This document shows, piece by piece, positions 55,391 through 63,167 of a DNA stretch of 64,000 nucleotides. Position numbers and translations under genes: made by a program. Position 1 is the first letter of the stretch. Each line of letters opens with the position of its first letter. The stretch covers positions 1 through 64,000 of the forward strand of contig NZ_DAMACX010000002.1 in NCBI RefSeq assembly GCF_031998825.1. Direction: 5' to 3'. The stretch comes from Pseudescherichia sp031998825 (lineage in GTDB: Bacteria; Pseudomonadota; Gammaproteobacteria; Enterobacterales; Enterobacteriaceae). The notes beneath the pieces were generated by a model, which saw only the letters and a list, made by a program, of their open reading frames with translations, made no database searches and was not told the DNA's origin.

Positions 55391-55999
55391 ATGGTTACCA
55401 AACGCCGCGTCGAAACGATGGAAGAGAACCGCGCGAAACTGATAATGGCGGCGCGAAAAGCCTTTGCTGAAAAGGGCTTTGCCGCTGCATCGATGGATGA
55501 ATTAACAGCCAGCGTTGGGCTTACCCGTGGCGCGCTCTATCATAACTTTGGCGATAAAAAGGGATTACTAGCCGCGGTGGTAGCCCAAATTGATGCTGAA
55601 ATGGCACAACGAGCGAAGGATGAGGCCTCTCATGCCAGCGACGATTGGGAGAAGCTGCTGGCTGAAGGTGTCGCCTATATCAAGATGGCTCTGGATCCAG
55701 AGGTGAGACGCATCGTGCTGCTTGATGGCCCGGCATTTCTTGGCGATCCCGCCCAGTGGCCGGGGCAGATTAGCTGCCTTGACGCCACCCGCCAGACCGT
55801 TAAAAAAATGCTCGACTGCGGCGTTCTAAAAGCCGTGGATGCCGATGCCGCAGCACATATGTTAAACAGCGCTGCGATGAACGCGGCGATCTGGATAGCG
55901 GCCAGCAACGAGCCGGAGAAGGCACTGCCGAAAATTATTGCGGTGTTTACGCAACTGGCAAGCGGCTTACGTAATCCCGCTCCGCATTGTACTGCGTAA
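55391..55999 (+). CDS. TetR-family transcriptional regulator
   Basis: A 202-residue TetR regulator. HTH in the N-terminus (AAASMDELTASVGLTRGALYHNFGDKK, about residues 26-50 of the reading frame) and a helical ligand-binding domain. The ATG at 55391 has GGAGAAGAT upstream; two earlier in-frame starts at 55331 and 55367 lie within the operator region. It is divergent from the ridA-like/saccharopine-dehydrogenase pair and is followed by the FAD oxidase 146 bases on. Confidence 0.87.
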   Translation: MVTKRRVETMEENRAKLIMAARKAFAEKGFAAASMDELTASVGLTRGALYHNFGDKKGLLAAVVAQIDAEMAQRAKDEASHASDDWEKLLAEGVAYIKMALDPEVRRIVLLDGPAFLGDPAQWPGQISCLDATRQTVKKMLDCGVLKAVDADAAAHMLNSAAMNAAIWIAASNEPEKALPKIIAVFTQLASGLRNPAPHCTA

Positions 56000-56145
56000 G
56001 GCACAACCCTGGACAGAGGCGTAGCCCAGTGCCGAACCTGATTATGACCGGGTTAACAAACTTCTCAACAAGTCTCCTGTAATCCAGCAGAACCTGCGAG
56101 GAACCCACCATAATTGGTAGGGATACACACATCCAGGAGACAATC

Positions 56146-57537
56146 ATGAACGAGTTACCTAAGAACAATATCGACGAGTTCAAAACGCACTTCCATGGGA
56201 AAGTGATCCTTCCTGATGAAGCAGGCTATGACGAGGTGCGTCAGATCTGGAACGCCATGATCGACCGCAGGCCCGCACTGATCGCCCGCTGCATGTCGGC
56301 TGAAGATGTCGTCCAGGCTATCGAGTTTGGACGTACGCAGGATCTTCTCATCTCTATCCGCGGGGGTGGGCATAACATTGCCGGTAATGCCGTGTGCGAC
56401 GACGGTCTGATGATCGATCTCTCGCTGATGAAGGAAGTGATAGTAGACTTGAATACCCACCGGGCCAGCGTTGAGCCCGGCTGTACGCTCAACGATTTTG
56501 ATGAGGCAGCCCAGGCCCACGGTCTTGCCACGCCGCTGGGGATCAACTCGACCACGGGGGTGGCTGGCCTGACGCTCGGCGGTGGCTTCGGCTGGCTGAG
56601 TCGGAAGTACGGTATGACCATAGACAACCTGCTCTCCGTTGAGGTCGTCACGGCAGACGGTCGCCAGCTGCACGCCAGCGAAACAGAAAATGCGGATCTT
56701 TTTTGGGGGCTGCGGGGTGGCGGTGGCAACTTCGGGGTGGTGACGCGCTTCGAGTTCCAGCTCCATCCCGTCGGACCGGACGTGTTGAGCGGGCTTATCG
56801 TTTTTCCGTTTGCTGAGGCAAAACAGGTCATCTCACAATTTGCCCGGTTCACCGAGACGATGCCGGATGAACTCAACGTCTGGATGGTCACCCGTAAGGC
56901 CCCTCCGCTACCTTTCTTGCCCGAGGACGTTCACGGGAAAGAGATGGTCGCGCTGGCGCTGTGCTATGCGGGCGATCCTGAAGAGGGCGAGAAGCTGATC
57001 GCGCCGCTGCGCGGGTTTGGCACGGTGCTCGGCGAACACATCGGCGTGCAGCCCTACGTCAATTGGCAGCAGGCCTTCGATCCGCTGCTGGTAAAAGGGG
57101 CGCGCAACTACTGGAAGTCGCACAATTTCTCGCAGCTCAGCGACGGCGTTATCGATGCGATTATCGAATTCGCGGCCAGGCTGCCGTCACCTCATTGTGA
57201 AATATTTATCGGGACGATTGGCGGCCAGACGGCCAGCGTAGCGCCTGAAGCCATGGCCTACTCAAACCGGGACGCCAACTACGTAATGAATGTTCACGGT
57301 CGCTGGGATACCGCCGCCGAGGATGAGCGCTGCATTACATGGGCGCGAGAGTTTTTCGCTAGCTCGCAACCCTTTGCCAGCAGCGGGGCATACATTAACT
57401 TCCTCACCCATGATGAGACCGACCGCATCGCTTTCGCCTACGGTGCGACCTGGAATCGACTGGTGGAGCTGAAGAATAAGTACGACCCGACAAACCTCTT
57501 CCGGATGAATCAGAACATTAAGCCGGTACGGGGTTAG
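56146..57537 (+). CDS. FAD-linked oxidase, BBE-like (VAO/PCMH family)
   Basis: A 463-residue flavoprotein oxidase. The FAD-binding PCMH domain contains ISIRGGGHNIAG with His76 as the likely covalent 8-alpha-histidyl site; GINSTTGVAGLTLGGGFGW is the second FAD loop, and the usual cysteine of bicovalent members is not visible there. The C-terminal BBE motif is YGATWNRLVELKNKYDPTNLF. Substrate unknown. Transcribed in the direction of tetR. Confidence 0.87.
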   Translation: MNELPKNNIDEFKTHFHGKVILPDEAGYDEVRQIWNAMIDRRPALIARCMSAEDVVQAIEFGRTQDLLISIRGGGHNIAGNAVCDDGLMIDLSLMKEVIVDLNTHRASVEPGCTLNDFDEAAQAHGLATPLGINSTTGVAGLTLGGGFGWLSRKYGMTIDNLLSVEVVTADGRQLHASETENADLFWGLRGGGGNFGVVTRFEFQLHPVGPDVLSGLIVFPFAEAKQVISQFARFTETMPDELNVWMVTRKAPPLPFLPEDVHGKEMVALALCYAGDPEEGEKLIAPLRGFGTVLGEHIGVQPYVNWQQAFDPLLVKGARNYWKSHNFSQLSDGVIDAIIEFAARLPSPHCEIFIGTIGGQTASVAPEAMAYSNRDANYVMNVHGRWDTAAEDERCITWAREFFASSQPFASSGAYINFLTHDETDRIAFAYGATWNRLVELKNKYDPTNLFRMNQNIKPVRG

Positions 57538-58220
57538 ACACTCACCAGCGTGGTCTCAAACGTCAGGCCAGGCATCATCTGCGACAGGCCGTCGGTAAGC
57601 ATCTTGCCGGCGGCGTGCAGCTCATCGAGAGGCATCTCCGGCAGGCTCTCCAGAATAAACCACATCTCTTTATCGGATGCGCTCAGACGGGTGCGAACGC
57701 CCTGACGCCAGTTCCAGCGGCGACAGGTTACGCCAATATCGTCACGCCAGATCGCTTCTCCCGGCTCGGGCGACTCGACGGTGGGCTGCCCCTCTTTCAT
57801 GGCATCGAACGCTTCCGTACCCTCAGCAATGACCAAACGTGGTAAGCCGCTGTAGGCAGCGAAATTCTCTCCGCCCACCGGTACGGCATAGCGCAGGCTG
57901 ACCGCGTTATAGAGATCGACGACCGGATCCAGCGCCGCCATGGTGCCATCACGCAGCACCCGTTTACGCAGTGCTTCAGCAGAGCAGGGGGTGCGCTTGG
58001 GCTTAGCGCCAAACGCCTTAAACACGTCACTCCAGGCGTTCAGATGGCTTTCGGCCCAGGCGGGTTGACCGTCAACCACCGCCTGACAGGCCTCTTTCAG
58101 CGCCTGCTCTCCAACCTGTAGATCACGCAGCGGAGCGGCTTTCACATAAATACTTAACGCACGAAAACCGGGAGCGATACGTGCCAGCTCCGGGCTAATT
58201 GACGGTAACATAGAAGACAT
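57534..58220 (-). CDS. B3/B4 (PheT-like) domain protein
   Basis: A 228-residue protein with the B3/B4 fold of phenylalanyl-tRNA synthetase beta, often an amino-acid or tRNA editing-like domain, here as a free protein. Typical motif VDLYNAVSLRYAVPVGGEN. The ATG at 58220 has AGGA eight bases upstream. It is divergent from an HTH-cupin regulator only 43 bases away; this pair is seen in other bacteria. Role unknown. Confidence 0.82.
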   Translation of the reverse strand: MSSMLPSISPELARIAPGFRALSIYVKAAPLRDLQVGEQALKEACQAVVDGQPAWAESHLNAWSDVFKAFGAKPKRTPCSAEALRKRVLRDGTMAALDPVVDLYNAVSLRYAVPVGGENFAAYSGLPRLVIAEGTEAFDAMKEGQPTVESPEPGEAIWRDDIGVTCRRWNWRQGVRTRLSASDKEMWFILESLPEMPLDELHAAGKMLTDGLSQMMPGLTFETTLVSV

Positions 58221-58263
58221 CGCATAATCCTGTAATGACTGTTTTATTCTATGATATCGACCG

Positions 58264-58866
58264 ATGACCAAAAAAGTCAATATAGCGACCATAAGCGGTG
58301 CCGACGTTGGCACCATCAATCAAGCGGTTTCCCAACGCATCAAGCTCTATCGCAGCCAAAAAAAGCTGTCGCTCGACGAGCTTTCGCGCCGCTCCGGCGT
58401 CAGCAAAGGAATGCTGGTGGATATCGAAGGCTGTAAGGCTAATCCCAGCATTGCGTTGCTGTGCAAAATCGCGGCGGCAATGAACGTCTCGGTCGCCGAC
58501 ATCGTGGACGTTGCCAGCGAGCCGACGGTACATCTTATCGACCGAAATGATATTCCCGTGCTGTGGCAGGGAGAGAAGGGCGGAAGCGCTAAACTGCTGG
58601 CCGGAACGCGCGGGCCGGATATGCTGGAGCTGTGGCAGTGGGTAATGTATCCCGGCGAAGCGTTTACTTCATCCGGACATCCGGCTGACACCTGTGAACT
58701 GCTGTTTGTTAACCGGGGCCAGCTAACGCTCCGGGTAGATGGGCGTGATTACGTCATTAACGAGGGGTGCTCGGCGGTGGCCAGAACCGATATCCCCCAT
58801 GCCTATATGAATGAAACCAGCGACGCGCTCGAATTTACCATGACGGTGTATGAGAAGGGCCGCTGA
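58264..58866 (+). CDS. XRE-family regulator with cupin domain
   Basis: A 200-residue transcriptional regulator. XRE HTH at about residues 22-78 (LSLDELSRRSGVSKGMLVDIE), then a cupin domain (about 105-195) probably binding an amino acid or related ligand. Divergent from the B3/B4 gene with almost no intergenic space. TATGAT at 58250-58255 lies 8 bases before the ATG, so the message may be leaderless; that is speculative. Confidence 0.86.
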   Translation: MTKKVNIATISGADVGTINQAVSQRIKLYRSQKKLSLDELSRRSGVSKGMLVDIEGCKANPSIALLCKIAAAMNVSVADIVDVASEPTVHLIDRNDIPVLWQGEKGGSAKLLAGTRGPDMLELWQWVMYPGEAFTSSGHPADTCELLFVNRGQLTLRVDGRDYVINEGCSAVARTDIPHAYMNETSDALEFTMTVYEKGR

Positions 58867-58913
58867 TATTTTCATAAAGACTGGATTATCCAGCGGCGCT
58901 ACGCTTGCCGGGT

Positions 58914-59684
58914 TTACACCGTATAGATTCGGATATCGTGCCCGCGAAAGGCATCGGCGTAGGCTTTGCTGATATTCTCCTCAACGACCATGATGTCGAT
59001 CTCGCTACAGGCGGCCACCACGTAGCGGGCTACGGCAGGGATCTTATTGGCAGTGAGCGCGACGATGGTCTCGTTGCACTGGGCGATCGCCGCTTTTTTA
59101 AATTCACAGTCAGCGTAGTCGAACCCCGTCAGGCCCGACTCAGGAGCCATCGCGCAGCCGCCGATAAACCCCTGGTCAAAGAGCATGCCCCGAATCTGGG
59201 TAATAGCTGGCATTCCTACGCAGCCGCCCGAGGCGCGCTGGACCTGGCCGCCAAGCATAATCACCTCATACAGCGGCTTTTTCAGCAGCGCCGCCGCAAT
59301 CTCCGGTGAGTTGGTGACGACGGTGAGGGCCAGCTCGGCGGGGAGTGCCTCCGCCATCGCCAGATTAGTGGTTCCTGTATCAATAAAAATAGAGCTGCCA
59401 GACTTCACCAGCCGGGCGCAGCGCTGTGCGATTTTGCTCTTTTTGGCCTGGTTTTTCTCTTTCCGCAGGCTATAGTCCCCGGATTCAGGCAGCATCATGA
59501 TGGCCCCGCCGTAAACCTTTTTACAGACCCCTTCATTGCTAAGCTCATGCAAATCACGGCGAACAGTGTGTTCTGACACCCCCAAGCGGACGGCCAGCTC
59601 GCTACAGAGTACGCGGCCATTCTCTTCAAGGATCTGCCTAATGAGCGCTTGTCGCTGCTCGGGTAAAGCTGCATAATCGAGCAC
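58914..59684 (-). CDS. DeoR-family transcriptional regulator
   Basis: A 256-residue DeoR/GlpR-type repressor with HTH LAVRLGVSEHTVRRDLHEL and the sugar-phosphate sensor domain (FIDTGTTNLAMAEAL). The GTG at 59684 with AGGAG upstream is the best start; the frame extends to 59726. It is divergent from the MFS gene 102 bases away, which it probably controls. Confidence 0.87.
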   Translation of the reverse strand: MLDYAALPEQRQALIRQILEENGRVLCSELAVRLGVSEHTVRRDLHELSNEGVCKKVYGGAIMMLPESGDYSLRKEKNQAKKSKIAQRCARLVKSGSSIFIDTGTTNLAMAEALPAELALTVVTNSPEIAAALLKKPLYEVIMLGGQVQRASGGCVGMPAITQIRGMLFDQGFIGGCAMAPESGLTGFDYADCEFKKAAIAQCNETIVALTANKIPAVARYVVAACSEIDIMVVEENISKAYADAFRGHDIRIYTV

Positions 59685-59786
59685 GTTAACTCCTGAATAA
59701 TTTCTGCATCGAGCAACAAAGAGCATAATCGTGCATTACACTTGCCTCGTCAAACGAATCTGCCCCTTACTTAAAAGAGATCCTGC

Positions 59787-60923
59787 ATGAATGAGAAGCT
59801 AGCGACCCGAATCATTTTCTTTGTTGCCGGGCTGGCAACCGCCGCATGGGCGGTGATGGTGCCCTTCGCCAAACTGAATACCGGGGCCAACGATGCCCTG
59901 CTTGGCATCCTGCTGCTCTGTCTGGGGGGCGGGGCGATTATCTCCATGCCCCTGGCCGGGCCGCTGTCGTCCCGCTTTGGCTGCCGGAAGATCATCGGCT
60001 GCGCCGTAGCGATCGTTATTCTGTCGATGCCTTTTCTGACGCTGGCTGAAAGCCCGCTAAGCCTGGGGCTGCTGCTGCTGATCTTCGGTACCGGGATAGG
60101 TATGACCGACTGCGCCATGAATATCCAGGCGATTCTGGTGGAAAAAAAAGAGAATGTGCCGCTGATGTCCGGCTTTCATGGGATGTACAGCGTCGGCGGC
60201 ATTGCCGGAGCAGGAATGATGACCGGCCTGCTCAGCCTGGGCCTCTCTATTCTGAGCGCCACGCTGTTAATTGTGCTGCTAGTCGCGCTGCTGGTCGCAC
60301 TTAGCTTTCGCCATTTTCTGTCCTATGCTAACCCGGCTGAAGGCCCGGCTTTCGCTATTCCCAGAGGGGAGGTGCTGCTCCTTGGGGTGATCTGCTTTAT
60401 TGTCTTCCTGGCCGAGGGGACGGTTCTCGACTGGAGCGCGGTCTATCTGGTTGAGGTCAGAAACGTGGCGGATTCGCTGGGCGGGCTGGGCTTTACCTGC
60501 TTTGCCGTGGCGATGACCGCCGGACGCCTCAGCGGCGATGCGATTATTGCCCGCGTTGGTCAGTTGCGCGTGGTTGTCTGCGGAGCGATCATGGCTTTCG
60601 CCGGCTTCTGCCTGATATTTACCGCAGCTTCCCTCGCTCTGCTGCTGGTGGGCTACCTGCTTATCGGTGCCGGCTGCGCCAACATTGTCCCGGTCATGTT
60701 TAGCCAGATTGGTAAGCAAACAAGCATGCCGCAGATGGTCGCCGTACCTGCCGTCACTACGCTGGGATATATCGGCGTGCTGGCCGGCCCAGCGATGATC
60801 GGCTTTATCGCTCACCACAGCTCGTTACCCCACGCCTTTGTATTTGTAGCTGCGCTGATGATTGTGGTACTGCTGCTCAGCGCTGTGCTCAACAAAACGA
60901 TGAAGCTGCGGGAAGAGATGTAA
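59787..60923 (+). CDS. MFS transporter (YbjJ/fucose-permease-like)
   Basis: A 378-residue 12-helix transporter. NTGANDALLGILLLCLGGGA and SGFHGMYSVGGIAGAG resemble YbjJ and sugar/drug MFS members. DeoR-type control suggests a sugar or nucleoside-like substrate, but this is inference. Followed by a cupin gene 130 bases downstream. Confidence 0.83.
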   Translation: MNEKLATRIIFFVAGLATAAWAVMVPFAKLNTGANDALLGILLLCLGGGAIISMPLAGPLSSRFGCRKIIGCAVAIVILSMPFLTLAESPLSLGLLLLIFGTGIGMTDCAMNIQAILVEKKENVPLMSGFHGMYSVGGIAGAGMMTGLLSLGLSILSATLLIVLLVALLVALSFRHFLSYANPAEGPAFAIPRGEVLLLGVICFIVFLAEGTVLDWSAVYLVEVRNVADSLGGLGFTCFAVAMTAGRLSGDAIIARVGQLRVVVCGAIMAFAGFCLIFTAASLALLLVGYLLIGAGCANIVPVMFSQIGKQTSMPQMVAVPAVTTLGYIGVLAGPAMIGFIAHHSSLPHAFVFVAALMIVVLLLSAVLNKTMKLREEM

Positions 60924-61053
60924 TAGGCCACAGGGACGGGGGGCTATCTATGAGTCCAGCTCATAAGCCCGTCCCTGGTTTACCCTCTAATCGCAGGCAA
61001 GGTGCCTCGCTATACTCTCAACCTCAATCACGTTGACAGTTAGCGGAGTAACC

Positions 61054-61461
61054 ATGAACGAGAAATTTGACGGCAATAGCGTCTTCCCACGCGGAGAAAA
61101 AAACGAGGCCTACGCCCAGTATTTCACCGGCACCAGCTACCTCACCATGCTCTCTACTGAGGGGGTAAAGATTGGCAACGTGGCGTTTGAGCCAGGCTGC
61201 CGCAACAACTGGCATATCCACCACAAAGGTGGACAGATCCTGCTGGTGACCGGTGGTAGAGGCTGGTATCAGGCATGGGATCAACCTGCCCGCGAGCTCA
61301 AGACCGGCGACGTTGTGCATATTCCTGCAGGCGTAAAGCACTGGCACGGCGCAGCGCACGACAGCTGGTTTGCGCACATTGCCGTAGAGATCCCCGCCGA
61401 GGGCGCATCTAACGAGTGGCTGGAGCCGGTCAGCGACGAAGCATACAGCCAGCTCTCCTGA
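61054..61461 (+). CDS. Small cupin-domain protein
   Basis: A 135-residue single cupin: WHIHHKGGQILLVTGGRGWYQ and PAGVKHWHGA give the metal-binding histidines and glutamine/glutamate positions. Family members include (R)-mandelonitrile lyase- and carboxymuconolactone-decarboxylase-associated cupins; substrate unknown. GGAG before the ATG at 61054. Confidence 0.82.
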   Translation: MNEKFDGNSVFPRGEKNEAYAQYFTGTSYLTMLSTEGVKIGNVAFEPGCRNNWHIHHKGGQILLVTGGRGWYQAWDQPARELKTGDVVHIPAGVKHWHGAAHDSWFAHIAVEIPAEGASNEWLEPVSDEAYSQLS

Positions 61462-61491
61462 AAAAGCCGTCTGTTAAGGCTCCAGAAACAA

Positions 61492-62703
61492 TCAGGCCGC
61501 AAACACGCTGTTGCGGCCTCTGTTTTTTGCCTGATATAACCCCTCATCGACGCGCTGAAACAGCGAGTCCAGGCTCTCCCCGGCCAGATACTGGGCGACG
61601 CCGACGCTAACGGTAAGCGGAGGGATATCTGGTATCGCCATCTTCTCTACCTCGGCACGAAGATCCTCTGCTGCCGTCAGCGCTGCAGCCAGGGCGGTAT
61701 CGGGAAGCAGCAGCAAAAACTCCTCTCCATCCCAGCGAAAGACGAGGTGTTGTCTCCAGTCACTGAGCGCCTGAGCAAGATAAATTAACACCTCATCGCC
61801 TTTTTTGTGCCCATAGCGCTGGTTGATATTTCTAAAGCGATCGATATTCACCAGCAGGAGGCTGAAATCATTGGCCGCTGGAAGCTGCCTCTCAAGCTGC
61901 TGTACCGCCTCACAACGATTGAATAACCGGGTCAACGGATCCCGGCGTTCGGCACTCTCCAGCGCCTGCTCAAGATCTCTCTGCTCGCTCATATCATGGA
62001 CGACACAGAGTATCAGCCGTTCGCCATAAATTTCGACGGGACCGACAGCAACCTGCACGTCACGAGTCGAACCATTGGCAAGACGGTGGGTGAAAGAGAG
62101 GGGTTTATGCCCGCCGGGCAGGTGAGCAATTTCCCCGACGATCGGCAACACATTACGACCGAGCGTATTGATCTGCCATATATGCATAGTGCAGAGCGTT
62201 TCATAGGTGTAGCCATAAAAGCGTAGCGCCGCGAGGTTGGCATCAACAATCTGTCCCTCCCGGGCAGGATCGACCAGCACGATAGGTGCAGACGTGGTGT
62301 AAAAGAACCGGGCATAAAACCCATTTTTTCGTGGTCGGTAGGCGGCTGAACTGCTCGCCTTTAATCCGGTGTTTCCGCGCGGCGTCAGGCCCTCAAAAAC
62401 GATAACCTCGCCCCGATCATCAAGTTCTACCGCAGAGAGCTTACAGCTTAGCGTGCGGGTTCCGTCGTCAGCGGGGAGAGACCAGACCTCAATGATATCG
62501 TCCCGGTTTTTCAGGCTGGCGGCATAGCCCGTGAGGCGTCGATGCGCCACGGCAGAGAACTCGCCGCTGCGCATAGACGCCAGCGTCCCGTCTTTCGATA
62601 AAGACTGGGCCTGCTGATTAGCAAAAATGAGCTCTTCGCTTTCCGGCGCAACAATCCATATGGGGGTTGCTAACATATTCAGATAATCAAGATGACATGC
62701 CAC
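61492..62703 (-). CDS. dgcM: Diguanylate cyclase DgcM (PAS-GGDEF)
   Basis: Full-length match to E. coli DgcM/YdaM (410 residues): two PAS-like regions (about 10-110 and 130-245), then GGDEF. DgcM makes c-di-GMP and directly activates MlrA to switch on csgD, and is inhibited by PdeR. Start is a GTG at 62703 with AGGA upstream; 403 residues. The catalytic hairpin reads DGEEF (E. coli GGEEF), changing the first Gly to Asp, while the metal Asp in NIDRFRNIN and the rest of the domain look normal. The RxxD inhibition site is not apparent. Confidence 0.92.
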   Translation of the reverse strand: MACHLDYLNMLATPIWIVAPESEELIFANQQAQSLSKDGTLASMRSGEFSAVAHRRLTGYAASLKNRDDIIEVWSLPADDGTRTLSCKLSAVELDDRGEVIVFEGLTPRGNTGLKASSSAAYRPRKNGFYARFFYTTSAPIVLVDPAREGQIVDANLAALRFYGYTYETLCTMHIWQINTLGRNVLPIVGEIAHLPGGHKPLSFTHRLANGSTRDVQVAVGPVEIYGERLILCVVHDMSEQRDLEQALESAERRDPLTRLFNRCEAVQQLERQLPAANDFSLLLVNIDRFRNINQRYGHKKGDEVLIYLAQALSDWRQHLVFRWDGEEFLLLLPDTALAAALTAAEDLRAEVEKMAIPDIPPLTVSVGVAQYLAGESLDSLFQRVDEGLYQAKNRGRNSVFAA

Positions 62704-63167
62704 TGTATGCTTCCTGTTTTTATTTTTTGCTGTATGTATGACTCAACGTAAGTTTTCTTGTTTACCATATCTGCTGATAAATAAAATATGAAAAAGTCAT
62801 TTTTTCAACGATTTGTCATGTCTCGTTTGATTTGTACTCATTTTCACCACCTGTCACCTAATATATATTTTTAGGGTGAATGATTTAAGCGTAGCTTAAA
62901 TCTATTTTAGATAAGTGGTTTCTGCTTATTATTAAGAAATCTTAAGGTTTCTCTGTATGATATATCTTGCTGAAAATAAAGGGCGCTAGCGAGAGATTTT
63001 GCTGTCTTAAGCTAAATCTTATGCATTTTAAAGTTGACTGCTCTGACATCCTGCAAATTGCTATTACTTAACGGCAAACATGTTATGAATTAAAAATAGA
63101 GATGAAAAAGCCATTTCCGGATGTTATAAAACTGATATCAATTACCGATGTACAATAGGGTTATTTT
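62704..63167. other. 464-base AT-rich gene-free region between dgcM and the chemoreceptor
   Basis: No gene was seen. It separates the divergent dgcM and MCP genes and must hold both promoters. It is visibly richer in A and T than its neighbours and contains a perfect palindrome (62882-62902, listed separately), a second dyad TTAAGA/TCTTAA at 62932-62945, and a related TTAAGCTAAATC at 63008-63019. Confidence 0.75.
62882..62902. repeat. Perfect 9-3-9 palindrome upstream of dgcM
   Basis: GATTTAAGC and GCTTAAATC flank GTA. The dyad is strong enough for a dimeric regulator or a small hairpin, but no T tract follows and I recognise no known box. It lies between two c-di-GMP/chemotaxis genes. Confidence 0.6.

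Noticed and set aside
63124..63155. FliA-type promoter before the chemoreceptor
   Set aside because: TAAA and CCGATG-like elements are present but the spacer is about two bases short and the hexamers are poor.
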